Assembly: GCA_900291925.1 (NCBI GenBank)
Contig: UWYS01000002.1
Location: 930,001 to 994,000, forward strand
Direction of reading: 5' to 3'
DNA length: 64,000 nucleotides
Source: Thecaphora thlaspeos
Lineage: Eukaryota; Basidiomycota; Ustilaginomycetes; Urocystidales; Glomosporiaceae
The notes under the pieces were generated by a model. It ran no database searches. It was not told the DNA's origin and saw only the letters and a list, made by a program, of their open reading frames with translations. Position numbers and translations under genes: made by a program. Positions 41,688 through 53,848 of the stretch are shown here, piece by piece (the stretch's first letter is position 1; every line of letters starts with the position of its first letter).

Positions 41688-42393
41688 CTACTTCTCGATG
41701 AGATTGAAGTGAATGCCCTTCAGCACGCCGACACCGAGCTTGTCAAGCTCCCTGAACACTCCCTTGGACTGAGAGAGGGGAATTATGAAAGGAGCAGGTC
41801 AGTACGGAAGCCTTGCCCAACTTGGCGCGGCCTGAACAGAAAGGGCGGATAGCCTGTACTTACGCCGTCAAAGTGTCCCCATTTACAGCTTTCACAGTAG
41901 TCCACCACCTTGGCCGATACCATCTTGCCCTCTACGGAGGAGTAGGCGAGGAGTACGAGATGGGAGAGAAGGGCAAGACAAGGTCAGCATGCCTGCATAC
42001 AGCGAAGGCCGGGATATTAGGGTAGGAGAGGTCGCACTCACTCCAGTGAATGCGGACCCAGTCTCCGCACTTGCCATAGCCACCGTTCTTCTTGACAGCG
42101 ACGACCATGTCTTCGTCGGTGGGTGTGCGACCGCCGCAGGCGGGGTTGGAGAGCTGGTTGCCGGCGTAGTAGGTGAGCCGGCCCGACTTAGCGACAGAGT
42201 CGCGCTTCTCGAGGTCGTCGGTGCCGGCGGCCTGCTGGAGGTGGCGAGCCTTGCGCTCGTATGAGCGGCCGCCGAGGTGGACAAGGCCGGACTCGTGCGT
42301 ATCCCTAAGGGTGAGGTTGTCGGAGGACTCGCTCGCCGAGGCGGCGGCAATGGCGACGGCAGCCAGGCCGAAGAGTGTGCTGGTGAACTTCAT
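41688..42393 (-). CDS. Secreted RlpA-like double-psi beta-barrel protein
   Basis: Three exons, 42393-42042, 41931-41864 and 41768-41688; 166 residues, with phase kept at both introns (110 and 95 bp). A signal peptide (MKFTSTLFGLAAVAIAAASAS) is followed by a propeptide-like charged stretch and then a DPBB domain: GRLTYYAGNQLSNPACGG, MVVAVKKNGGYGKCGDWVRIHW, SAKVVDYCESCKWGHFD and a C-terminal LGVGVLKGIHF. The fold is shared with RlpA, barwin, expansin-like and cerato-platanin-type proteins; small fungal members are secreted and some act at plant or cell walls. The DYC...C pair and the Asp of VVDYC are conserved in expansin-like relatives. A Lys-Arg before DSVAKSGRL could be a Kex2 site. Confidence 0.88.
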
Positions 42394-43486
42394 TGTCGTG
42401 GACGGGTCGCGTGTATGAGAAAGGGGTGGGGGACGGAAGGGAAGGGAGAGGGAGAGGGAGATGGAGATGGGGATGAGGACGGAGATGGAGACGGAGATGG
42501 AGATGGAGAGAGAAGAAGAGAGAGAGATGTCGGAAGTGTCGAAAAGAGGGAAACATCAAAGGGGAACCCGGCAGCGGCAGGACCGACAAAGGGGACGGGG
42601 GACGATGGCCGAAGGGGTGATTGCAGCGAGGCGCAGATTGAGTCAGTGTGACTGGAGTTTTTCAGTCAGGGGGGCTGCGCTAAAACCGAGACATGAATCA
42701 CCCAACGCCCACCGTCAGCATCGCTGTTACATATTGTTTACTCTACACCAGCTCAGCACCGGGGTCCGTTGTGGGCACCCCCGTTTCTACACGCTAAGCG
42801 TCGGCGGCGTACTCCTTAATCGCTCGCGGCTTGTTCTTGCTGCTGCTGCTGCTGCTGCTCTTCCGACGACGAACGAGCGCCGCTTGAGCGCCGCGCCTCT
42901 TTCCCTCTCTCTCTATGCCTTTCGCCCGCCGACGCAACCCCAGCACAGTCTAAGGTGACGGCGCTGGCTTCCGGCATCGGCTGGGTCAGCCCATGATGCT
43001 TTGCCACCAGGTCACGGCAAGACTTCGCAGCTAATTGGTGAGCAAACACGCGCTGTGTTGCTTACCAGTCTTCCGAACAGACAGAGGCCCTCATGTTGAC
43101 TAGGTCCTTGATCGGTCCGAGCAGCCAAGCGGTGCTGTATCCCGCCGACAGACCGCAGGCAGGGGGCGGCAGCAGCACTTGACCGGTCTCGACCAGGACC
43201 TCGGTCGGCGCGAGGGCTGAGGCGGGCGACCACGGGCGAGGCGGCGGCTCTCGTCCCCGCAGGCAGCAGATGCACCTTGGGCCGACTGTCGCCGGCGGCG
43301 CCTAAAAACTTTGTATGTACCCTTTGTAGAAGATAGATGTCAAGGATGATGGATTCCAGCTCGACGATGGTGCCCAGGAGCCTCTGTTTGTACATTAGAC
43401 GGTCCCCAGCAATCCCACAAGCATGCCTTGGGTCTCTGAGATGCTCTTAGGACGCCGTCGGCGTCCCGCAAGGCTTCTACCCGTAA

Positions 43487-43575
43487 GGCCTAGGCCTAGG
43501 TGGTCTAGGCCTAGGTGGTTCAGGCCTAGGTGGTCTAGGCCTAGGTGGTCTAGGCCTAGGTGGTCTAGGCCTGGT
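43487..43575 (+). repeat. 15-bp minisatellite, TGGTCTAGGCCTAGG
   Basis: Five to six tandem copies of a 15-base unit, four of them identical or differing by two bases. Each unit contains the palindrome CCTAGG overlapping AGGCCT. Confidence 0.95.
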
Positions 43576-43722
43576 GGTAGCAGCTCCGACGGCGAGTCGG
43601 CGACTGACCGCAGCCCGATTTGTCCGATTGCATCGGGCTTAGATCCGATGCGGCCGATCGCCAACACCCTTGACCGTATGTACATATGCGATCATACGCC
43701 CGCCCGACCATGCATGCTGTGC

Positions 43723-43736
43723 CCTCTCTCTCTCTT

Positions 43737-43791
<55 letters not shown>
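43723..43791 (+). repeat. (CT)n followed by (GC)n microsatellite
   Basis: About 60 bases of CT dinucleotides with two short interruptions, then five GC dinucleotides. Confidence 0.95.
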
Positions 43792-43792
<1 letters not shown>

Positions 43793-45667
43793 TGCTGTCA
43801 GGCCTTGCTCTCTCCACCCCTCGCACACCTCTCAAAACAAACAAGTTCCCGCACATATGTCACTACCGTTGCTCCGACGTCGATCCATCAGCTGCCAAGC
43901 CAGGACGACGTCTGCTGACGCGGTGGCTGGAGCCTAGGTCCGGTCGCCCTAAGATGGCCAGTTCACCACCATTTGACAGCGTCCCGTTGCTAACACAGGA
44001 GAGAACAGGCCGGCGCTAGCGCAGAACGCCGTGACGTTAGACACGTTCCTAGCTCATGTTTGAAGCGAGCAAGCTGGTCAGACGCTGGCTATGTGAAATG
44101 CGGTGTCCATGATTTCCGTTGGCCCGCCGCCGCCGAAGTGGAAGGCTTCTCTTGCACCTCCTTGTTCGCCTAAAGCACAGGCCGAACTTCCACACCGAAG
44201 CGTGCAACTTTCTGTACACCTGCAGTACAGCGGCGATCTTTTTGGCCGTTCTCGCCATCAACCATCGTCGTTGGGTTCCCTCTCGCTACAGGGTATTCAA
44301 GCAGGGCCGCAGCGCCATCGTGTCGGCAAAGCACTGCGATGGAACGCCACGATCGACGCTCCAAACAGTCGGCGTCCTCGCCTGGCGAACTTCTATGTAA
44401 CTACATAGCTTGCGCGATCCACGAGCAGTATGCAGTGTAACGTCGACGGGCGGCTTGCGAGCACCGTTGACATGGATGATCGGCAATGGCCATGGGGACG
44501 GCCGTTCTTGTCGTTCGTGACGTCGGCCAAGAGCGACCAGGTCGTGAGTTTCCGTACCGTCTCTTTTCCCGAGAAGGATGCTTTGCAGCTCCGGTACGTT
44601 CTCCGCAGACAGCGAAGATGTAGATGCCGAGCCGGTGCTGCCTTCTGCAGATCATCACGCAGCATCCCAGGACAAACGTGTCGTCACAACACCTTGCTAT
44701 TGAACTTCCATCGAGGATCTCTCGCAACCATCCAGTCTCCCCGAGCGACCAAATGCCACGGCCGATCGACGACGTCAGGGTGGTACTTCGGCCGTCGAAA
44801 GAGGGCTACGAGGCGCGTTGACTTGCCAGTGACAGATAAACAGAGACATGGGACATCGGGGTCAAAGTCAGTGTGGCGGCAGAATGCTCGATACGCGATA
44901 TAGTGGTTGTCGTCACGAGGCCACGAACGAGAAGCTGCCGCCCGCTGGGGCCGGGATCTCCTTGGGTCGTTGTTTACCGCCACGCTGCGCGCAGAAGGGC
45001 GGGACGTGGATCTGGCACTTGATACGAGAGGCTCGACTGCAGAAGGCCGAGGTGTCGCGCTGCACTACGAGTCAACAACACCAGGCCCGAGGGCCGCTCG
45101 CTGAATTCGCTTAGTCGTACGGGAGCGACCGCATCAGGAAGCTGACAAATTGAAAGTCAGCAGGTCCTTGATTTGTTTCGGCTCCGGCTTTCGCTGCTCG
45201 TGACTCGAGAGGCCGGGAAGAAAGCGCAAAAAGTTTGAATCTCGAAGGTCTTGCACAGGGGGGGGGGCGCTGAGCGTTTGAGGCGGCCTGATTGGCCGTT
45301 GGCTGGGCTGGGCTGGATGCTCGGCCAGAGATAGCCTTTATCGGGGCTGGCGGGGCGAGGTTGCGTGCGCCTGACGGCGGGGGAAGCGGTGGCAGATGTA
45401 TGCGCCAACCCCTTCCGGCCGCCGCCGCCGCCTTCTCCTTTTTGGATGGGCACCGCTCGCCCGCCCGCCTGCGTGGCCTCGCCCTTCCTAAGTAGTTACC
45501 TCCTTTCTGTCTTTCGCAGTCAAGTCAGCCTTCTGACACCACCTCCTTCCGCCATTCCGTCCCTCCTGATTCTCCGCACCACCATCATACCCCCTCTTCT
45601 CCTGCGACCCTTCGCCACCTTCGCCCGCGTCTCACCCTTCACTCCACCCTCCTCCGGCATCGCTGCA

Positions 45668-47573
45668 ATGTCCGCGATACAGTTGACCGCCATCCTCTCG
45701 GTCTACGACAAGACTGGTCTCCTCGACCTTGCCAAGGGCCTCCATGCCAAGGGCGTCAGGCTGCTCGGCAGCGGCGGCACCGCCAAGATGGTCCGGGAGG
45801 CTGGCCTTCCCATCGGGTACGTCAAGACGTCTCACGCAGCACCCCGAGCGACTGTTGATCAAGCTGACAGGTCCTTCTCTCCTTCTCTCCTCCCTTACTC
45901 GCACATCGCCCCGCAGCGACGTCTCGGACATCACAAAGGCTCCCGAGATGCTTGGCGGCCGCGTCAAGACGCTCCACCCTGCCGTCCACGGTGGTATTCT
46001 CGCCCAGACGTCCAAGGAGTCGGACCGCGCCGACCTCGAGGCCCAGAACATTGCGCCTATCGACATCGTCGTCTGCAATCTCTACCCCTTCGAGGAGACG
46101 ATCGCGAGGGACCCGGCGCCCACTGTCGCTCAGGCGGTCGAGGAGGTCGACATCGGCGGCGTCACGCTGCTGCGCGCCGCCGCCAAGAACCACAAGCGCG
46201 TCTGGATCCTCAGCGACCCCATCGACTACCCTCGCTTCCTCGAACAGTTTGACCAGACCGGCGCCGAGGCCCAGGCCAGCCGCAATCTCCTCGCTGTCAA
46301 GGCGTTCAGCCAGACGGCTAAGTACGACGAGGCTATCAGCAACTACTTCCGACAGCAGTACGCCTCGCCCGTTGGCAGCGTCGTCCAGCAGCTCCCCCTC
46401 CGCTACGGCGCGAATCCGCACCAGAAGCCAGCACAGGCTTTTGTCACAAAAGGCGAGATGCCGATCAAGACCCTCTCCGGCTCGCCCGGATACATCAACC
46501 TGCTTGACAGCCTCAACGCCTGGGCCCTCGTCCGGGAGCTGGCCGAGGCTACTGGTCTGCCCGCCGCGGCGTCATTCAAGCACGTCTCGCCTGCCGGTGC
46601 GGCCGTTGCGGTCCCGCTTAGCGAGATCGAGGCCAAGGCCTACTTTGTCGACGACCTTGGTCAGCTGAGCCAGTTGGCCACCGCCTACGCCCGTGCCCGC
46701 GGAGCCGACCGTATGTCTTCGTTTGGCGACATCATCGGCCTCAGTCACGTCTGCGATGCCCAAACGGCTCGCATCATCGGCCGCGAGGTCAGCGACGGCG
46801 TCATCGCGCCAGGCTACGAGCCCGAGGCTCTCGAAATCCTCTCGAAGAAGAAGGGCGGCAAGTACTGCGTCCTCCAGATTGACCCCAGCTTCGAGCCGGA
46901 CCTGGTCGAGACGCGACAGGTCTACGGAGTCTCGCTTCAGCAGCGCCGCAACGACGTCAAGATCGAAAAGTCGCTCTTCACCCATGTCGTCTCGGACAAG
47001 AAGGAGATTCCGGAGAGCGCGCTGCTTGACCTGACGGTCGCGACGCTGGCACTCAAGTACACGCAGTCCAACAGCGTCTGCTACGCGCTCAACGGCCAGG
47101 TCGTCGGTCTCGGGGCCGGTCAGCAGTCGCGCATCCACTGCACCCGTCTGGCCGGTTCCAAGGTGGACAACTGGTGGCTGCGACAGCACCCCCGCACCCT
47201 CTCGCTCCCCTTCAAGAAGGGCGCCAAGCGTCCGGAAAAGTCCAACGTCATCGACCTCTTTGTCGAGGTTACGGTCGAGGGCGAAGAGATGGCCGGGACG
47301 CAGGAGCGCAAGGAGTGGGAGGCCATGTTCGAGACATTCCCTCCGGCGCTCTCGCAGCAGGAGAGGAAGGAACACGCCACCCAGCTCAAGAACGTCGTCG
47401 TCGCTTCCGACGCCTTCTTCCCCTTCCCCGACAACGTCCACCGCGCCGCGAGGAGCGGCGTCGCCTACATCGCCGCGCCCGGCGGTAGCGTCATGGACGA
47501 CGCCTGTATCGAGGCTGCAAACGGCCACGGCATCGTCGTAGCCAGGACCAACCTGAGGCTGTTCCACCACTAG
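45668..47573 (+). CDS. ADE17: Bifunctional AICAR transformylase / IMP cyclohydrolase
   Basis: Two exons, 45668-45816 and 45917-47573; 601 residues, 100-bp intron splitting a Gly codon ([24 protein letters not shown]). It catalyses the last two steps of purine synthesis, AICAR to FAICAR to IMP. The N-terminal cyclohydrolase domain shows [32 protein letters not shown] and NLYPFEET. The transformylase domain shows [49 protein letters not shown] and a C-terminal [16 protein letters not shown] region plus RLFHH. The symbol follows yeast, where ADE16 and ADE17 are paralogues; which one this corresponds to cannot be said. Reading frame intact. Confidence 0.96.
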
Positions 47574-47827
47574 ACAAGGCAGCGTCGTGGCTTTGCGCGG
47601 AAGGACGGATTCTGCTCGCCAACTTTACTACTAGATACACGAGAGGTTTGTCCCTTTTGAAAATATTCGATTCCCTTTGTGCTCATTCGAAACCGACGTG
47701 TGTGCTCGGAGTGACTCGGTGCGGCGTAAGAGATCATGATGTCATCCGTGTCCACAGGCGTCTATCATGCAGAAGTACAAACACGGGCGTGGGAGAAAGC
47801 CGGCCAGACGGGTGCCGTTGCTAGCAT
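47574..47827. other. Short convergent 3' region
   Basis: No gene seen between the ADE16/17 stop and the lipase stop. Confidence 0.6.
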
Positions 47828-50800
47828 CTACATAGCGCCCGTATCTGGCTCATCTTCCTCTCCCTCATCCTCTGAGCTCGAGACGCTCGACTCGCTAAAT
47901 CTCTCATCGTCCTTACGCGTATCGTAGCTTCTATCGTCCCAACTCGCACCGTTACCCCATTCGTGCCTCCTGAACCTCGACCTTGCATCTCGCCCTTCCT
48001 CTTCCTCGACGCCATCGCCAGCAGCAGGGTCGCGATCGACAACAGCTTGGCCCCTGTCCAACCACTTTTCCGGCGCGTCCGAGTCGATGTTGGGAGTGGA
48101 AGAGGTGGAGTCTTCGTCTGCTCCCCTCTTCTTTCCCGCTCTCGTGTCAATAAGGAAGCGGCTGTAGGTCGGGTAAGGTTTGGGACGGGTCGGTCTTGAA
48201 GTTTTGCCCTTGCTGGGGTCAACGTCGGTGTCGATGGAAGGTGTGCCGACGTTTGAGTCTAGGCCGTTGAGCTCCATCCCGTCCTCGCCTTCGTCGTCGT
48301 TGTCGGCCTTGATGCTGGTGAACGTTATCGAGGGGTTAGTTAGGTGACCGTTGCCGACCTTTTTCGAGCTGAAAAAGTCGTCGTTGTCCGTCCCCTCCGA
48401 GACGGAGCCGGCCGTCGGCATCGCTTCTTTCCCACCCTCTCCCGCTACTCCCCTTTTGATCCGACCGCCGCCGCTGCCGGCTCCGGCCTGACCCTCGTCT
48501 CCCGCCGCCTGCCTCAGAGCCCTCCTGCACTTCTTCCTACCCCTCTCGATCGCCTTCTCGAGCCGGATCCTATTCTCGATCATGTGGATCTTGGGGAACG
48601 TGACAATCTGGCCGATGTTGATCATCCGCGCCAACTCCTTGCGGTCCGGGTCGGTCAGGATGCGCACCCAGTCCCAGAACCGCGTCTTGGGCCAGATAGT
48701 GACGGCCCCTCCGAAGGGCTGCAAGAAGACGCTGCTCCAATCCTGTCCAAGGATTGCCGGCAGGAGGTCGAGGTCGCGGATGATCTTGAAGTTCATCTTG
48801 AGGTTGAGCTTGAGGACGTGTTCGGCGGCAGAGAGAACGAAGCCGCCGCGCCATCCCTTGCCCTTGCGGTGGGCCGTCGGTCGACCCGGCGCCCCCTTGG
48901 ATCCGAAGTGGAAGAGGTGAACGTGTGGGTTCGCCTGACTTACCAGAGGGAACATGACGTTGAACAGCGCGTGAATTTCCTGCAGCGGGATGTCGACGCG
49001 TAGGCTGCCATCCTTGAAGCGGTGTCCCCAGTTCCACGGTATGATCTGACCGTCTTTCGTCTTCTGCATCAGGCAGACCGGATTGAGGATGCCGGGCACG
49101 GCGGCGGAAGCGAGCAGGCTCGACCAGATGACGCAGTTCGGCGCCGTGATGTAGTTGAGCAGCTTGACGGGAGAGTGTCGGTCAGCGGGGATGACACTGA
49201 TGCAGAGCACCTTGCCCGTACGCTCGTAGGCCTCTTTGAACGTCATCGAGCCCCTAGTGAAGAAGGCAGCCTTTCCCGCCCACGCGACCGTATCGAAGCG
49301 TGCGCCAGTTTGCCAGGCCCGACGAGCCCAGACGCTGAGGGAATCCTCACATGCGGTGATCCGGTCGGCAAGGGCGGGGACGAGCAGTTTCTTGAGCTCT
49401 TCGTCGGTGCGCGTGCACGTCAGCGCTGCGACCAGCCCACCAGCAGACGTGCCCGTCACCACCTTGGGGAGTAGATTTGAGTCGAGCAGAGCGCGTACCA
49501 CTGAGGGAAAGAAACAGGACAATGAAGCGGGGTCAGTATATCGACTCGCACTGTCGTTTCACCGCCGCAAAAGAGAAAGAATGGATACGAACGCCCAAAG
49601 TGGTAAAAGCCGAAGGAGGCTCCTCCGCTGAGGCAGAGAGCGCTCCGACCGAGGTTGCGCGACACTGTGCGGTAGAACTGTCGCTTCGTCTCTTGCGAGA
49701 CCTTGTCGGTCTCCTCGACGTAGCGCAGGGCGAGCTCGAGTTCGCTCAGGTAGCTCTCGACGAGGTACTTAGTGCCGTAGTAGGTCTCGCTGTAGAGGCG
49801 AAAGTTCTCCGTGCCGGCAAAGTTGTTCCGCAGGCAGAGGTCAAGTACGCCGAGGAGGTTCTCCGTGTCGTCCTTCTCACGGAAGGCTAGGGGCGACGCA
49901 GTGTACCGATGGTTGGGCCGATGGGTGGGTCGGGCAAAGCCGAGGAGTCAGCTCAGCTTCTGCGCACTCCAATTCGGTCCTCAACCAGCTGACTGGCCAG
50001 ATGGCGCGCCACTCACCTTTAAGCGACGCCTTGACCTTTTTGACAAGGATCCAGTCGTAGAAGCCACTCGCGTCTTCTGTCTTCCACGCTTCGAAGCCCA
50101 TGAACTCGTCCAGCTCCAATGCCGCCTCCTTCCACTCCGCAAAGCTGGTCGACTTGCGCAACCTCTTCCTCAGCTCGCCCTTTTTGCCCCGCCAGGCTAT
50201 CGCGTATTCGATGACATTGACAATCTGGCGGATGACAATGTAAGCCATGAACTCGAGGAAGATGACGAGGAAGATGCCGATCAGCAGCGGCCACCTAAGA
50301 GTGTGGTAGACAAATCCTTCGCGGGTACCGCTGTCGACGGCACGGCGCTTCTTCTTGCGGAGTATCTTTTCGCGGATGGGAGCAAAGTCGGAGGCGGCGG
50401 CGATGCGCCCCACCTTGCGCGGGTTCGCGGCCTGTGTTGCGGAAGGTTTGCTGGGGTGGGAGGAGGAGGCGGACGAAGATTGCGCCTGCGCGATTGACTC
50501 CATGTGCTGCGACGAGGGGGACTCGGATGAGGGGGACCTGACGCCGCCGGGGCTCTTCAACGCGTTGGGGAAGCCGAGCATGGACCAGGTGGATGTACCG
50601 GTTATCTGGTTGGCCGCTGCGGCGGGAAGGTGCTCGGACTGGCCGAGATCGTGGCTGAGTGCCTCGCGAAATGCCTCGATGTGTTCTGGCATCGCATACT
50701 CGGCAGTGAGGAGCGGATCGAGCTCCGGCTCCGGCTCCTCTGGACGGGGTGAAAGGAGGTTGAAGGCGCTGGAACGACGGCGCTTTGGCGTAGCATTGGG

Positions 50801-50878
50801 CGATGTGGCGAGGGTCGCAGCTGTGTCCATGTCGAACGGCGGAGGTGACGCTCGACGACGTTGGAAGAGCGAGCTCAT
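47828..50878 (-). CDS. Patatin-domain triacylglycerol lipase (Tgl3/4/5-like)
   Basis: Three exons, 50878-50017, 49886-49593 and 49500-47828; 942 residues. It should hydrolyse storage triacylglycerol at lipid droplets. After a disordered N-terminus comes a membrane segment (LLIGIFLVIFLEFMAYIVI, about 198-216), then the DUF3336-type linker rebuilt across intron 1 (LKAFREKDDTENLLGVL, LRNNFAGTENFRLYSETYYGT), the oxyanion glycines (LSGGASFGFYHFG), the nucleophile GTSAG (Ser about 404) and the dyad Asp in KDGSLR (about 549). The C-terminal 250 residues are charged and low complexity. Intron 2 uses a weak GTTCGT donor, but the junction restores HFGLVRALLDSNLLPK, so it is well supported. It heads a three-gene minus-strand series with PFK2 and EFG1. 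Confidence 0.9.
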
Positions 50879-51401
50879 GTTGGTGTAGTGTGCGAGGAAT
50901 GGGGGATTGCAATGGCTGTGAAGCGTTAGGGATGGATGGTGTGTCTAACGCCCTGCCCTGAGTCCGTCTAGATGGGGAGGTGCGCCATGGAGGGAACGAA
51001 TTAAATCGTGGTGAGGGCGTGTCGTGCTGTCCGAAGGGGCGGCGGATGATGAGGTGGTGGAATGAGGGAAAGGGGAGAGAGACAGGGGTGCTACGTGGAA
51101 GGCCAGATTTTTGGGGCAAAGGCGGGGCAAGGCGAGGCGGGGCGGAGCGGGGCGGGCGAGTCCCACCCACCGGCAAATGGCCGGCTGCCGTTGCTCGCTC
51201 GCGTTGCTGCCTTCGTGCGTCACATCGCACGCACACACACACACAACCGCACCGCGTCCCTTGTGCATGTGGAGGTTGCCGCTTCGATTCAGGCGTACGT
51301 CAAACGCGCCACCGCACCACACAACACTTGTCTACTCTCGACGGCACTGAACTACAGCACGACTCTGCTCGTCATATATCATCAGACCGCCCGGCGCCGC
51401 C
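50879..51401. other. Intergenic, lipase promoter and PFK2 3' end
   Basis: No gene recognised; short CA repeat near 51228-51245. Confidence 0.6.
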
Positions 51402-53368
51402 TCAACGAGCAATCTGAACATCGCTGTCCCTCAGCATGTTAGCGTCCCGCAGCTCCTGCTCGAGCTCGCGCAGCGCCGCCTTGTCCGCCCTCACGCCCTC
51501 GGGCGACTTGGCCGAGCTGCTCCGCCTCTGCGCCCATCTCAGCATCCCGTCCCTGCTGCTGGCCGTCCGATGCTGCTGTCTCTCATCGTCGTCGCCATCG
51601 CCGCCGCTCTCTTCCGCGACCGAGGTGACGGTGTTGCTCACCGTCTTGGTCGCGGTCGGCGACGCTGTGGCAGTGACGGCACAGCCCGGTTCGGCCTCGG
51701 CCTCAAACATGGCATCACGTTCCTTGCGCCGTGCCTCCCAGTCCCAGAACTGGTGCGTCACCGTCTTGACCCCATACGCCTGCGGCGACACCTCGACCAG
51801 CTCGCCCTCGCGCACCTGAATCGAGGGGATCTCGTGCGGCTGGAGGCCCTGGTAGTAGGCAATCAGGCAGCGCAGCACCGAAGACTGGCCGATGATGAGC
51901 ACGTCGCTCCTCGCCCGCTCCAGCTCAAAGATGATCGGCTCCAGTCGCACCGAGAGGTCGTGGTAGCTCTCCGCGCGCGGGAAACGATGCGAGTACGGCT
52001 CCCTCTGCTTCCTCTCCCACTCGTCCGGGTACCGCTTCTGCACCTCTTCCACGCTCATCCCGTCCACCACGCCCGGGTTCATCTCGCTCAGCTGCGACCG
52101 CTCGATGACTTTGAAGCCCTTCTCTGAGAAAGGGTAGGCCGTGTGCGACGACCGGCGCCGCGCCGACGTCCAGACCTCGAGCGTCCGCTTCTCTTCGCCG
52201 GGACCGTGGCCCGGCTTGTCGCGCCGCGCCTCGGTCTCCTGCTTGCTCTCGCCGCGCGCCTTTTCGATGCTCTTGGCGGCCGCCAACTTGCGCAGCTGGA
52301 CGACAAAGTTGCACAGCTCGTCGGCATAGTCCCATCCGAGCGACGAGAGGTCGGCGTCGGCCTTGTAGAGGTGCTCGATCAGCGCTTCGCCCGCTCTTGC
52401 AAAGTAGATCCTGGAGGGGCAAGCACACGTAGGCGCGTCAGTCGGCAATCGTCAAAGAGTTGATCGCGCTCTCGCATTCCCTCCGCCTCCGGTCACTCAC
52501 GTCCTCTGTCGGTTGTGGATGTTCATCAGGAAAAAGACGATCCGGCTCTGGAGGTAGCCCTGGATGTTGTTGACGACGACCTGTTCCCCGACGTTGATCA
52601 GCTTGATGTAGGGAAACGAAGGGTTTTCTATGGGCTCGTAAAACTGCTCGTGACCCTTGATCCGGCTGTAGAAGTCCTCGACCGCACGCTCCGGATCCCA
52701 TCCGAAATACTGCAGGGAGAATGCCAGGCAGGGTAATGAGGTTGCTCATTAGATTGCGTGTGAGCAGACATCGGCGGGTGAAGAGGGATTGACTCACATC
52801 TGGGCTGCTCAGCTTGACGCTCCTGACGTTGGCTTCCACCACGGCCGGGTCGGTGCAGATGCTCTCTGCAGGGGTTCCGAGGAGGGAAAGCAGGCATCAG
52901 CGTTTGCTGAGATGCTGCGCTGAGCGGATGACATGAGTTCTGCCGTCGGTACGCACCGAGGAACACCACATGCACGCCCAGCTTGCCAAACTTCTCCCTG
53001 ATGGCGTACCTCCTCGCCTGGCTGCCGTTGTTGGCATCATAGATGACCACCTGTCCGCCTGAGTCGTAGTAGTCCATGACGGTCTCGTCAAGCTCGTCCA
53101 GGATGCGCTTACGGAGCGCCTCGGTCTCGGCCGACTTGGGCCCGCTCTTGAAGTAGTCCTTGGGCATCACGTCGACGCGGCCGAGCACTTTGCGACGGTG
53201 GTCGCCGAGCGAAAAGACCTTGGACTTGACTCCCAGCCATCGTAGGTATCGCTCGACGGCGTGCGAGAGGTGAGTCTTGCCTCGTGCCGGCAGTCCGACG
53301 GTGGCGATGAGGATCTTTCCTGCGTGATAGAGCTGGCCGGAGGCGGTCGTGTACAGAGGGGCGGCCAT
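51402..53368 (-). CDS. 6-phosphofructo-2-kinase, bisphosphatase domain catalytically degenerate
   Basis: Four exons, 53368-52957, 52865-52798, 52709-52501 and 52410-51402; 565 residues. The kinase makes fructose 2,6-bisphosphate, the activator of phosphofructokinase-1. Kinase domain: VGLPARGKT Walker A (about 25-32), FSLGDHRRK, YFKSGPKSAETEALRKRI, IYDANNGSQARR, GESICTDP rebuilt across intron 1, and VNNIQGYLQSRIVFFLMNIHN. The histidine-phosphatase half follows, but the catalytic RHGE is RAGE (Ala 236) and the second catalytic His (normally before the VLRC segment) is Gln 405 (GQSSVLRC). Yeast Pfk26 likewise lacks the catalytic His. A kinase-only enzyme is therefore expected. The tail is a Ser/Thr and Glu-rich extension. 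Phase is kept at all junctions. Confidence 0.92.
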
Positions 53369-53848
53369 TGTGGCGGCGGCGAGGCGGCGAGGCGGCGGAG
53401 CTGCAACGAGGTGTAAGGCGGTCTAGCGTCTGGCTAGTTGAGGTAGGATGGTGGAACGGCGATGAAGGGCGAGTGCGCCTGCAGGATGGATGTCGCGCGG
53501 TGGGTGGACGGGGTGGAGGAGATAGCGATGGCCGCGGCGACGGGGGCGTGGTCAGAGTCACCGGCCGCGCCCGTGCTCGATGCGACCCTCAGCAACCGCC
53601 CCCGCCTTTTCCCGCCAAAAAGTGGAGCAGCCTCGAGAGGCGCGTTGGCCGCCAACGCACCGACACACGCACGCACAAACACGCCCACACGTCGCCTACG
53701 CTACGCCCAGACAGGCCGGTCCAGACTTATCCCTCCGCTTCATCGAGCTGCGGGGAGAACTTTGCCTAGCCATCCCAATCTGGTCCAAGAAAAGCCAAGG
53801 AGTGGGTATAACGACAGTGCATATTTCCAAGCTTGCCCGTAGGCCATG
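53369..53848. other. Intergenic, PFK2 promoter and EFG1 3' end
   Basis: No gene recognised in this 480-bp stretch. Confidence 0.6.

Larger units (their letters stand above)
42394..45667. other. Gene-poor stretch (3.3 kb) rich in simple repeats
   Basis: No recognised gene. It contains a GGAGAT-type purine array (about 42437-42530, next to the DPBB gene leader), a 15-bp minisatellite, a CT/GC microsatellite and several TGTAC words. The last ~250 bp are the leader of the ADE16/17 gene. Confidence 0.5.

Noticed and set aside
49501..49592. GC-AG intron in the lipase gene
   Set aside because: A GTTCGT donor two bases further gives the conserved HFGLVRALLDSN junction in phase.
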